Origin: CAXDOZ01 sp963991145
GTDB taxonomy: Bacteria > Bacteroidota > Bacteroidia > Chitinophagales > JABDMM01
Direction of reading: 5' to 3'
Length of the DNA: 21,230 bases
Assembly (NCBI GenBank): GCA_963991145.1
Contig: CAXDOZ010000036.1
Span: 1 to 21,230 of the forward strand
The notes below the pieces were generated by a model. That model saw nothing but the letters and a program-made list of their open reading frames with translations. It was not told where the DNA came from and ran no database searches. Position numbers and translations under genes: made by a program. Shown here in pieces: positions 14,492-21,230 of the stretch. Position 1 is the stretch's first letter; each line of letters begins with the position of its first letter.

Positions 14492-15287
14492 TTGGGAAAT
14501 CCCTTTTTCTAACATCCTCAGCATACCTTCCCAGAGCATCTTTAATATCGTCGAATAGGTTCATATACCTTCTCAGAAACCTCGGTTGGAATTCATAAGT
14601 GATTCCGAGCACATCGTGTAAAACAAGGACCTGGCCATCAACTCCAGGTCCTGCACCTATTCCAATAACCGGAACCCTCACAGCTTTTGCTACTTCTTCA
14701 GCAAGCTTTGCAGGGATCTTTTCTAATACAATTGCAAAACATCCAAGCTTGTCCAGAAGTTGAGCATCCTTGATAAGCTTTTTAGCTTCCTCTTCCTCTC
14801 TAGCCCTAACGGTGTAGGTACCGAACTTGTAAATAGATTGAGGAGTCAACCCTAAGTGCCCCATTACCGGGATTCCAGCTGAAAGTATCCTCTCGATAGA
14901 TTCTTTTATCTCCTTCCCTCCCTCAACTTTTACAGCATGAGCTCCCGACTCTTTCATAATTCGAATAGCTGATTCAAGAGCTACACGGCTACTTCCCTGA
15001 TAAGAACCGAAAGGAAGATCTACAACAACTAATGAGCGATCAATCGCTCTGATCACAGAAGAAGCGTGATAGATCATTTGATCAAGAGTGATAGGAAGGG
15101 TTGTCTCATGTCCAGCCATTACGTTAGAGGCTGAATCCCCAACCAGAATAACATCAATTCCAGCAGCGTCAACAATCTTCGCCATTGAGTAGTCATAGGC
15201 GGTAAGCATTGTAATTGGCTCATTCGCATCCTTCATTTCCTGAAGAACATGCGTAGTGACCTTCTTTACTGTTTTGTGTACAGACAT
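14472..15287 (-). CDS. panB: 3-methyl-2-oxobutanoate hydroxymethyltransferase (ketopantoate hydroxymethyltransferase)
   Basis: First committed step of pantothenate and CoA synthesis: it transfers a hydroxymethyl group from 5,10-methylenetetrahydrofolate to 2-oxoisovalerate. At 271 residues it is close to the E. coli length. Motifs run in order: LTAYDYSMAKIVD at 28-40, VGDSASNVMAGHETTLP at 49-65 with metal ligand Asp51, VVVDLPFGSYQ with Asp90, KVEGG with Lys120 and Glu122, GHLGLTPQS at 143-151, IVLEKIP with Glu189, and GIGAGPGVDGQVLVLHD at 209-225. It is the first gene of a four-gene minus-strand operon, followed by the peptidase with a 20-base overlap. No panC or panD is nearby. Confidence 0.96.
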   Translation of the reverse strand: MSVHKTVKKVTTHVLQEMKDANEPITMLTAYDYSMAKIVDAAGIDVILVGDSASNVMAGHETTLPITLDQMIYHASSVIRAIDRSLVVVDLPFGSYQGSSRVALESAIRIMKESGAHAVKVEGGKEIKESIERILSAGIPVMGHLGLTPQSIYKFGTYTVRAREEEEAKKLIKDAQLLDKLGCFAIVLEKIPAKLAEEVAKAVRVPVIGIGAGPGVDGQVLVLHDVLGITYEFQPRFLRRYMNLFDDIKDALGRYAEDVRKRDFPNEKEQY

Positions 15288-15373
15288 AGGCTTAAGTCAG
15301 GGCCGCGTAAAATACGCACATTTTAACATCCTCCCAAGGCCAGAGCTAGCGTCACAATTAGTAGTTTTAAGCG
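15288..15373. promoter_or_regulatory. Divergent intergenic region with probable panB promoter
   Basis: For panB (minus strand), TTG at 15335-15337, a 20-base spacer and TATTTTAC at 15307-15314 give a promoter with six of eight -7 bases in common with TAnnTTTGs and a leader of about 13 bases. The -7 box is embedded in the inverted repeat GCGTA-AAA-TACGC (15305-15317), which could bind a regulator. For the plus-strand lipoprotein gene I see only a weak TAGTTTTA at 15361-15368, too close to the ATG to be convincing. Confidence 0.35.
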
Positions 15374-16426
15374 ATGGTTAAATACCGACTACTAATTCTT
15401 CTGTCACTTCTTGGCTTCATGCCATCCTGTGATACCGATCTCGATCTTACTGCTGATTACAAGGATGTCACAATTGTATATGCATTGTTAAACCAGGCGG
15501 ATAGTGTTCAATTCATTCGAATTCAAAGGAGCTTTCTCGATAAGAATACCAGTGCTTTGATCATTGCAGAGAATCCTGATTCAATCTACTATACCGATGC
15601 TGATCTAAATGTAAGACTGGACATCCTGAATGAGGATGGAAACCCACAAGGTAGTATACCTGTGAGCAGAGTTGACATCTCTCAACCTCCTTATAATATC
15701 CCAAAGGATACCGGAACCTTTGCCAATGAGCCTAATATCATGTACGTGATAACTCAGCGATTGGATAGTACAAGAAACTATAGACTGGTAATTGACAATT
15801 TTAAAGCAGGTCAAACTATTGATGGGGCTACTCCAATGGTAAGAGCTGTGCGGTTCTTTTATCCCAATCCTCTTTTACCTCCTATTGACCTTGCTGCTCA
15901 GAATCTTCCTCCCGTAAGATTCCTCACAGCTGAAAATGGGAAGATCTATGATATGTCAATGATCTTCACCTATGAAGAGTATCCTTTAGGAAATCCTTCC
16001 ATGGCAGTTATCAAAACTATAGAGTGGCCAATGTTCAACAGCTTCATCGGTTTCAATACTGAAGGGGAGCAGAATGCAGAAGTGAATTTCGACGGAAAGG
16101 CATTCTTTAATTTCATGGCTAGTAGGCTTGAAGAAGATCCAAATTTGGAGAGAAGAGCCATTAGAATTGTACAGTTCAAGATGGACATCGGAGCAGAGGA
16201 GTTCTGGAATTATAACCGGGTAGCTGTCGCACAGTCTGGTTTAACTGGAAACGAAGCTCTGCCAAACTATACCAACCTGTCAGATGGTATTGGATTGTTC
16301 TCAAGTCGCTACCGCCAATTCCTTAATGGAGTTGAATTGAACTTTAAAACTATTGACACATTGGCCTGTAGCCCTACTACTGAAGGACTCAACTTTTTGA
16401 ATAGTTCAGGAGTTCTCTGCCGATAG
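15374..16426 (+). CDS. Envelope lipoprotein of unknown function, 350 residues
   Basis: The signal sequence (MVKYRLLILLSLLGFMPSC) ends in a lipobox with Cys19 as the lipidated residue, followed by DTDLDL; acidic residues at +2 and beyond are common in Bacteroidota lipoproteins. The mature part opens with a strand-rich domain (VTIVYALLNQADSVQFIRIQ, DADLNVRLDILNEDG, IMYVITQRLDSTRNYRLVI) that looks like an immunoglobulin- or transthyretin-type fold, reminiscent of the DUF4249-like lipoproteins of this phylum. I hold that comparison loosely. The C-terminal half (roughly 190-350) is mixed, with a helical FFNFMASRLEEDPN segment. No catalytic motif is visible. It diverges from panB and ends 134 bases before dnaK. 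Confidence 0.75.
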   Translation: MVKYRLLILLSLLGFMPSCDTDLDLTADYKDVTIVYALLNQADSVQFIRIQRSFLDKNTSALIIAENPDSIYYTDADLNVRLDILNEDGNPQGSIPVSRVDISQPPYNIPKDTGTFANEPNIMYVITQRLDSTRNYRLVIDNFKAGQTIDGATPMVRAVRFFYPNPLLPPIDLAAQNLPPVRFLTAENGKIYDMSMIFTYEEYPLGNPSMAVIKTIEWPMFNSFIGFNTEGEQNAEVNFDGKAFFNFMASRLEEDPNLERRAIRIVQFKMDIGAEEFWNYNRVAVAQSGLTGNEALPNYTNLSDGIGLFSSRYRQFLNGVELNFKTIDTLACSPTTEGLNFLNSSGVLCR

Positions 16427-16560
16427 TTTCAGTTCTTTCTGACATTAAGTCAGCACCTCTTAGCTTACCCTTACCTCTTCTGCCAATTTTTCCAGAATAA
16501 TTGCCTTGGCATATCAATTGCTCTTTTGCCCTCAGATTGGAAAACCAAAAAAATAAATCA
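16427..16560 (+). promoter_or_regulatory. Leader region of dnaK with no recognisable heat-shock operator
   Basis: These 134 bases must hold the dnaK promoter unless it is read through from the lipoprotein gene. I find no CIRCE element and no TAnnTTTG box. CTGAC-ATTAA-GTCAG (16439-16453) can form a short hairpin but has no T-run. The last 15 bases before the ATG are A-rich, as often seen ahead of highly translated genes in this phylum. Confidence 0.3.
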
Positions 16561-18480
16561 ATGGGTAAAATTATTGGAATCGACTTGGGTACTACCAACT
16601 CTTGCGTTGCAGTAATGGAAGGAAATGATCCTGTGGTCATTCAAAACGACGAAGGAAGAAGAACTACTCCTTCTGTTGTGGCTTTCATGGACAACGGCGA
16701 ACGTAAGATTGGAGACCCGGCGAAAAGACAAGCAATTACAAACCCTCAGCGTACGATCTCCTCTATCAAGCGCTTTATGGGTAATAGATATGACGAAGTA
16801 AAAGGTGAAATTCCAAATTTCTCATATCCTGTAGTAGAGGGTGACAATGGAACAGTAAGAGTTAAGGTTGACGACAGAAAGTATTCTCCACAGGAGATCT
16901 CAGCTATGGTTCTTCAAAAGATGAAGAAAACTGCTGAGGACTACCTTGGACAATCTGTTAGTGAAGCTGTAATTACAGTTCCTGCATATTTCAACGACTC
17001 ACAAAGACAGGCTACCAAAGAAGCCGGTGAGATCGCTGGACTTACAGTAAAAAGAATCATTAACGAGCCAACTGCAGCTGCATTGGCTTACGGATTGGAT
17101 AAGCGTAACAAGGATATGAAAATCGCTGTGTATGACCTTGGTGGTGGTACATTCGATATCTCAATCCTTGAGCTTGGAGATGGTGTATTCGAAGTAAAAT
17201 CTACTAATGGTGATACGCACCTTGGTGGTGATGATTTCGATAGAAAGATCATCAACTGGCTAGCAGATGAATTTCAGTCAGAAGAGAATGTAGACTTGAG
17301 AAAAGATCCTATGGCTCTTCAAAGACTTAAGGAAGCTGCAGAGAAAGCAAAGATCGAACTTTCGAGTTCAACTGAAACTGAGATCAACCTACCTTATGTA
17401 ACCGCAGTAGATGGAGTTCCTAAGCACCTTGTTAGAAAGCTTAGCAGAGCAAAATTTGAGCAGTTGGTAGATGACCTGGTTGAGAGAACTTTGAAGCCAT
17501 GTGAGCAGGCATTGAAAGATGCTGGTTACTCTACTTCAGATATCGATGATGTTATTCTGGTTGGTGGATCAACTCGTATCCCTAAGATCCAGGAAACAGT
17601 AGAGAGTTTCTTTGGAAAGAAGCCATCGAAAGGTGTGAATCCCGATGAGGTTGTTGCTCTTGGAGCGGCAATTCAGGGAGGAATTCTAAGTGGAGATGTT
17701 GATGAAGATATCGTTCTTGTAGATGTTACTCCACTTTCTCTTGGTATTGAGACTATGGGCGGTGTGATGACTCCTTTGATCGAATCAAACACTACCATTC
17801 CTACCAAGAAATCTCAGGTCTTCACTACCGCGCAGGATAATCAGCCTTCGGTTGAGATCCATGTACTACAAGGTGAAAGATCAATGGCACAGGATAACAG
17901 AACTATTGGAAAATTCCACCTTTCTGATATTCCACCATCACCAAGAGGGGTGCCTCAAATCGAAGTTACATTTGACATCGATTCAAATGGTATCCTAAAT
18001 GTTGGAGCCAAGGATAAAGGAACAGGTAAAGAGCAAAGCATTCGAATTGAAGCATCTACGGGTCTTTCAAAAGAAGAGATCGAAAAGATGAAGAATGAGG
18101 CGAAAGCCAATGAGGATGCCGACAAGCAGAATAAAGAGCGCGTTGAAAAGCTCAATACTGCTGACTCTTTGATCTTCCAGACTGAGAAACAAATCTCTGA
18201 GTACGGTGATAAGATCCCAGAAGATCAGAAGAAACCAATCGAAGATGCATTGAATGAGCTGAAAGAAGCTCATAAAGGAGGCGATCTCGAAAAGGTTGAT
18301 GCTGCTATGGAGAAAATGAATACCGCATGGCAGGCTGCCAGCCAGCACATTTACCAGGCGCAACAAGAAGCGCAAGGTGGTGAAGAAGCCAGTTCAGAAG
18401 GTGATCAGAACTCAGGAGGATCTGACGATGATGTTACCGACGTTGAGTTTGAAGAAGTTCAGGACGACGAAGGGAAATAG
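16561..18480 (+). CDS. dnaK: Molecular chaperone DnaK (Hsp70)
   Basis: ATP-dependent chaperone that binds exposed hydrophobic segments with DnaJ and GrpE. From the ATG at 16561 it has 639 residues, standard length, starting with IIGIDLGTTNSC (phosphate-1 loop). Other signatures: ITVPAYFNDSQRQATKEAG, RIINEPTAAALAYG and AVYDLGGGTFDIS in the nucleotide-binding domain, ILVGGSTRIPKIQ, the interdomain linker region DVTPLSLGIETMGG, and the substrate-binding domain with NGILNVGAKDKGTGK. The helical lid is followed by a low-complexity Gly/Ser/Glu tail ending in DVTDVEFEEVQDDEGK. A TTG at 16501 would add 20 residues that do not belong to the family, so it is not used. No grpE or dnaJ is adjacent. A strong terminator follows. 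Confidence 0.98.
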   Translation: MGKIIGIDLGTTNSCVAVMEGNDPVVIQNDEGRRTTPSVVAFMDNGERKIGDPAKRQAITNPQRTISSIKRFMGNRYDEVKGEIPNFSYPVVEGDNGTVRVKVDDRKYSPQEISAMVLQKMKKTAEDYLGQSVSEAVITVPAYFNDSQRQATKEAGEIAGLTVKRIINEPTAAALAYGLDKRNKDMKIAVYDLGGGTFDISILELGDGVFEVKSTNGDTHLGGDDFDRKIINWLADEFQSEENVDLRKDPMALQRLKEAAEKAKIELSSSTETEINLPYVTAVDGVPKHLVRKLSRAKFEQLVDDLVERTLKPCEQALKDAGYSTSDIDDVILVGGSTRIPKIQETVESFFGKKPSKGVNPDEVVALGAAIQGGILSGDVDEDIVLVDVTPLSLGIETMGGVMTPLIESNTTIPTKKSQVFTTAQDNQPSVEIHVLQGERSMAQDNRTIGKFHLSDIPPSPRGVPQIEVTFDIDSNGILNVGAKDKGTGKEQSIRIEASTGLSKEEIEKMKNEAKANEDADKQNKERVEKLNTADSLIFQTEKQISEYGDKIPEDQKKPIEDALNELKEAHKGGDLEKVDAAMEKMNTAWQAASQHIYQAQQEAQGGEEASSEGDQNSGGSDDDVTDVEFEEVQDDEGK

Positions 18481-18497
18481 GATTGAATGACAATTAG

Positions 18498-18525
18498 AAA
18501 GGCTGCACAATGTGCAGCCTTTTTT
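18498..18525 (+). terminator. Rho-independent terminator of dnaK
   Basis: GGCTGCACA (18501-18509) and TGTGCAGCC (18511-18519) are perfect reverse complements around one A; the real loop is a few bases wider. The stem is extended by AAA/TTT and followed by a run of T (18520-18525). The T-run overlaps the stop codon of the convergent gene at 18524, so it may also act in the other direction. Confidence 0.92.
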
Positions 18526-19033
18526 ATTTCTGGCTGAATTGCTCTTGCCAGTATGCCTTGTTGTAAGCAGCTATGAACTGATAGACCTGCCCATTTTTCT
18601 CTCCTTTCGATAGAGCCTTGAACTGGTTATGCAAGCTTTCATTATTTTGAATAAATGGCTCTAAATTCTTTCCAATAACCTCTTTCAAAATACCATTCAA
18701 GCCATAGCTCATATAGGATTCTGCTCCTTTTTCAAATTCAATGGTATATACCCAAATTGGACCGTTATTCTCGATTCTATAGAACTGATTGTTGATAGTT
18801 CTAAAATCGGTGCCTGTGCTGTCTGTAAATCCCCATACTTCCCAGGCTTTATAACTAAGCTGTGAATAGCTGGATGAAAAAATTACTGAGTTAGAGCTAT
18901 GATTCAAATAGTTACCTATCAGGTAAACTTCATCATTAAGGAAGTCGGTCTTTGATCTATAAATTCCATCTTGAGAAAATGCAAGATGGCAAAGCATAGT
19001 TATGAGAATCGATATAGACAGTCTTAAGCTCAT
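18524..19033 (-). CDS. Secreted protein of unknown function, 169 residues
   Basis: A signal peptide (MSLRLSISILITMLCHLAFS, cleaved at or before Gln21) is followed by a short mature domain beginning DGIYRSKTDFLNDEV. Strand-like segments include YKAWEVWGFTDS near 62, NQFYRIENNGPIWVYTIEFE and ESYMSYGLNG. A C-terminal helical part (IGKNLEPFIQNN, VYQFIAAYNKAYWQEQ) completes it. No lipobox, catalytic motif or membrane span is visible, so it is probably periplasmic. I do not recognise the family. It is convergent with dnaK, sharing the terminator region, and divergent from the GNAT gene with only 42 bases between them. Confidence 0.7.
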   Translation of the reverse strand: MSLRLSISILITMLCHLAFSQDGIYRSKTDFLNDEVYLIGNYLNHSSNSVIFSSSYSQLSYKAWEVWGFTDSTGTDFRTINNQFYRIENNGPIWVYTIEFEKGAESYMSYGLNGILKEVIGKNLEPFIQNNESLHNQFKALSKGEKNGQVYQFIAAYNKAYWQEQFSQK

Positions 19034-19075
19034 GCATTTATCTTTACGTGAGCAAGACCAGACTAGTTTCTAAAA

Positions 19076-19525
19076 ATGAGTGAAGAAATTGTAAAGATTA
19101 AGATTGCCCCTTTTGGCAGTGATTTATATAAGGAAATGTTGGATGTAAGAGACGAGGTTTTGCGAAAACCTCTTGGTCTGACTTTCAAACCTGACGTACT
19201 CGCAACCGAGCACCTTCATACTCATATCGCCTTGCTTATAAATGAAAAAGTCGTTGCCACTTTGGTGTTAAATGAACCTCAAAATGGCAAAGTAAAGATG
19301 AGGCAGGTAGCAGTGCTAGAGGACTATCGCGGAAAAGGCCTGGGAGAGAAATTGGTTAAGTACTCTGAAGATTATTCCAGGCAGGAGCTTGGTTGTGACC
19401 TGATCTATTGCCATGCCAGACAGGCCGCTCGGAGATTCTATGACAGATTAGAATACGAGGTTGTGGGGGAACAGTTTGAGGAGATTGGAATTCCTCATTT
19501 CAAAATGCAAAAGCCTTTAAACTAA
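19076..19525 (+). CDS. GNAT family N-acetyltransferase
   Basis: A 149-residue single-domain acetyltransferase in the cytoplasm. The acetyl-CoA site is clear: MRQVAVLEDYRGKGLGEKLV at 75-94, with the RGKGLG pyrophosphate loop at 85-90. The next strand carries IYCHARQAARRFYDRLEYEV, where the Ala-Arg-x-Ala-Ala-x-x-Phe-Tyr pattern is the usual motif B, and the protein ends GIPHFKMQKPLN. The N-terminus has VRDEVLRKPLGL, a pattern I associate with ElaA/YjcF-like GNATs. The substrate is unknown; small amines or protein amino groups are both possible. Its stop codon lies at the edge of a hairpin shared with the convergent OmpA gene. Confidence 0.88.
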   Translation: MSEEIVKIKIAPFGSDLYKEMLDVRDEVLRKPLGLTFKPDVLATEHLHTHIALLINEKVVATLVLNEPQNGKVKMRQVAVLEDYRGKGLGEKLVKYSEDYSRQELGCDLIYCHARQAARRFYDRLEYEVVGEQFEEIGIPHFKMQKPLN

Positions 19526-19549
19526 GAAAGCCGCATAAAGCGGCTTTCT
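19525..19549. terminator. Hairpin between convergent GNAT and OmpA genes, probable bidirectional terminator
   Basis: AGAAAGCCGC (19525-19534) pairs perfectly with GCGGCTTTCT (19540-19549) around an ATAAA loop, a 10-bp stem. The T-tract is short on both strands because the outer part of the stem itself supplies it, so efficiency may be moderate. Confidence 0.72.
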
Positions 19550-19566
19550 GATGTTGTTCTAAAATA

Positions 19567-21201
19567 TTATTCAGCTACGGTGAATGAAACTCTTCTGTTC
19601 ATGTAGTGGCCACCGTTAGAGTCATTAGTATACTTAGCAGGTAGATCCGGAACAAGTGGATCTGCTTTACCAACTGCTTTAATTTTCAACCTCTCTTCAT
19701 CAACTCCAAAACTATTGATCAGATAATTCACGGCGTTCTCAGCACGCTTCTCTGAAAGGTTGGTGTTGTAGTCGTCACTTCCAATCTGATCAGAGTGTCC
19801 CTCTACATATAGTGCAGCGCTTGGATTCTCTTCAAGGAACTTAGCTACATTGTAAAGATCCGGATAGTGATGCTCCTGAATTTGAGAGCTGTTAGTCTCA
19901 AAATAGATATTCGCTAGAACTGTTTCATCAGCGATATCAGCATATCTAATGTCAATTCCTTTAGCGTCTACAAGAGCGCCTTCTTTAGAATTAGGCTCCT
20001 GATCAAAAATATCTGGAACACCGTCACGATCTGAATCTAATGGTGAACCATCGCGATTGATTGGTGCGCCTTTCGTTGTAAATGGATCATTATCCAAATG
20101 ATCTGGAATTACGTCTTTATCAGAATCAAGAGTTCTTCCCTTTGAATCAACATCAACGTTTGGAGGAGTGTTAAGCTCCTGATCGAAGAGATCAGCTACA
20201 CCATCCTCATCAGTATCTGTCTTGAAAGCTCCATCCTCGATCTCTGCTTTGAGTTCCTGGATATCAGTATAAGGAGTAGTCAATGGATTAACCCACCAAG
20301 GTGGCTCCTGTCTCTTTCCAATTTTAACTACGAAAGTGAAGTTTCCGTAATTGACGAAGTCTTTATTTCTGGAATCAGTTCCTTCTCTTGTAGTGTTTGA
20401 ACCATCATAGAAATCATCTTCGTGCCAGGAGAATCTATACTCAAGGTTCAGATCAATTCTTCTGCTAAGGCGGAATGAGATCCCGGCACCAACACTGATA
20501 CTAGGATTGATCTTTGTGTTTCCCCATGACTCATCTCCATCTTGAAGTGGAAGTCTGGTTTCAAAAGTTCCATCCTGAATATCTCTGATCTGCTGAAGGA
20601 TATCACTCTTATCAGCATCACCTGGATTAGGTACGGATGAATAATCATAATCCAGATTATCAGCTCCTTGTTGGTCTAACTTGGTGAAACGAGTTGAAAC
20701 GCCAAAACCTCCAAATCCATAAAGAATAACCTTTGGTTGTCTTTTGTAGAAATGGATATTATTTAGAGCAAAAACTGCTTGCAAAGAATAGTCTGAGAAG
20801 ATGGTCATATAGTTTCTATATGTCTTTTCAGTCCCGGAAGTAACTGGCTTCCAGTCCTGACCCATCATTTTCCCATAAGTACCCTGAAATCTCAAAGAGA
20901 ATACATGGCCAAGGGCCTTTTGTACGGTAAGGCCTAATACGTAACTGCTATTTTTCTTTGCTCGAACATCTCCGGAAACCCATGCCTGACCAACCTGAAC
21001 TCCAAGAGCCCACATGTTTTTCTTCTTAGCCGGGAAAGGATATTGATTGTTCTCGTAATCGTATTGTTGCGGATAGTTCTTCTTCTTTATATAAGTAGAA
21101 TCCTCCAGGGCCATATCTGCTTCAGGATCAATATCATCTTGTGCAGTGGCGATGAAAGAAAAAGAAAGAAATAGAACAGTAATAATGTAGAAATGCTTCA
21201 T
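19567..21201 (-). CDS. OmpA-family outer-membrane protein with TSP3 calcium-binding repeats
   Basis: A 544-residue envelope protein. The signal peptide (MKHFYIITVLFLSFSFIATA) is cut before Gln21. Residues about 60-300 form a beta-barrel (WALGVQVGQAWVSGDVR, YVLGLTVQKALG, FSLRFQGTYG, VILYGFGGFGVSTRF, ISVGAGISFRLSRRIDLNLE, FTFVVKIG). Residues 328-410 hold thrombospondin type 3 repeats with Asp-rich calcium loops (DTDEDGVADLFD, DSDKDVIPDHLDND, DSDRDGVPDIFD). Residues 430-544 form the OmpA C-terminal peptidoglycan-binding domain, with NIYFETNSSQI, VEGHSDQIGSDDYNTNLSEK (Asp471) and RAENAV (Arg486), the pair that grips diaminopimelate. It links outer membrane and cell wall. It is a long OmpA of the kind common in this phylum. 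The terminal 29 bases of the window hold its upstream region, but no convincing promoter is visible. Confidence 0.93.
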   Translation of the reverse strand: MKHFYIITVLFLSFSFIATAQDDIDPEADMALEDSTYIKKKNYPQQYDYENNQYPFPAKKKNMWALGVQVGQAWVSGDVRAKKNSSYVLGLTVQKALGHVFSLRFQGTYGKMMGQDWKPVTSGTEKTYRNYMTIFSDYSLQAVFALNNIHFYKRQPKVILYGFGGFGVSTRFTKLDQQGADNLDYDYSSVPNPGDADKSDILQQIRDIQDGTFETRLPLQDGDESWGNTKINPSISVGAGISFRLSRRIDLNLEYRFSWHEDDFYDGSNTTREGTDSRNKDFVNYGNFTFVVKIGKRQEPPWWVNPLTTPYTDIQELKAEIEDGAFKTDTDEDGVADLFDQELNTPPNVDVDSKGRTLDSDKDVIPDHLDNDPFTTKGAPINRDGSPLDSDRDGVPDIFDQEPNSKEGALVDAKGIDIRYADIADETVLANIYFETNSSQIQEHHYPDLYNVAKFLEENPSAALYVEGHSDQIGSDDYNTNLSEKRAENAVNYLINSFGVDEERLKIKAVGKADPLVPDLPAKYTNDSNGGHYMNRRVSFTVAE

Positions 21202-21230
21202 TAAATCTTAGTCTTAAGGCACTAATATAG

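Noticed and set aside
14492..14539. Upstream start for the M1 peptidase
   Set aside because: It lies inside panB and would put 16 odd residues before a perfect signal peptide.
16439..16453. CTGAC-ATTAA-GTCAG hairpin after the lipoprotein gene as a terminator
   Set aside because: The stem is only 5 bp and no T-run follows on either strand.
16501..16560. TTG start adding 20 residues to DnaK
   Set aside because: DnaK proteins begin at MGKIIGIDLGTTNS; the upstream residues are unrelated.
16427..16560. CIRCE or other heat-shock operator ahead of dnaK
   Set aside because: No TTAGCACTC/GAGTGCTAA-like repeat is present on either strand.
18067..18375. 102-codon hydrophobic frame antisense to dnaK
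   Set aside because: A shadow of the Glu/Lys-rich dnaK lid region, whose complement reads as Phe/Leu/Ser.
20110..20260. Repeated Asp-rich segments as tandem DNA repeats
   Set aside because: They are diverged protein-level TSP3 repeats in the OmpA gene, not near-identical DNA repeats.
1..21230. CRISPR array, toxin-antitoxin pair, prophage, insertion sequence or defence system
   Set aside because: I saw no direct repeats with spacers, transposase or integrase signatures, or known defence domains. The PIN domain is part of a chromosomal PhoH protein and not a VapC toxin. No tRNA or rRNA sequence was recognised.

Overview
The window looks like the left end of a chromosomal contig from a member of the Bacteroidota; I cannot place it below phylum with confidence. 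Evidence for the phylum: a secreted M1 peptidase with a C-terminal type IX secretion (Por) tail, several signal peptides cleaved just before or after Gln, lipoproteins with SFSC- and MPSC-type lipoboxes, an OmpA protein with calcium-binding TSP3 repeats, and TAnnTTTG -7 boxes ahead of several genes. The first 40 bases are not biological. They are an Illumina Nextera (Tn5) adapter plus 7 bases of an i5 index, fused to the genome at base 41.

Layout. 1-40 adapter. 41-270 (-) the N-terminus of a secreted alpha/beta hydrolase, cut off by the adapter. 308-789 (-) a broken or frameshifted small gene with an adjoining short reading frame. 838-2337 (+) a 499-residue helical protein of unknown function. 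2400-3275 (+) a PHP-type histidinol-phosphatase. 3282-7354 (-) a lipid-flavoured cluster, in transcription order: alpha/beta hydrolase, glycerophosphodiester phosphodiesterase lipoprotein (17-base overlap), then, from its own promoter and structured leader, a two-domain acyltransferase followed by two very small genes of 49 and 45 codons. 7515-8846 (+) a PIN-PhoH ATPase, meeting 8843-9940 (-) ychF tail to tail with overlapping stop codons. 10039-10551 (+) and 10603-11136 (-) two small outer-membrane barrels sharing a terminator. 10603-15287 (-) a tight operon panB, M1 aminopeptidase, 3-hydroxyacyl-CoA dehydrogenase, barrel. 15374-16426 (+) a lipoprotein. 16561-18480 (+) dnaK. 18524-19033 (-) a secreted protein of unknown function. 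19076-19525 (+) a GNAT acetyltransferase. 19567-21201 (-) an OmpA/TSP3 envelope protein.

Most of the window is housekeeping (dnaK, ychF, panB, phoH, histidinol-phosphatase) mixed with cell-envelope genes. I see no phage, insertion sequence, CRISPR array, defence island, tRNA or rRNA. The least described part is the 3282-5254 unit: an acyltransferase whose N-terminal PlsC-like domain seems to have lost its catalytic His, a 5' leader with a stem-loop, a TAATG-coupled acidic microprotein, and a single-helix membrane microprotein.
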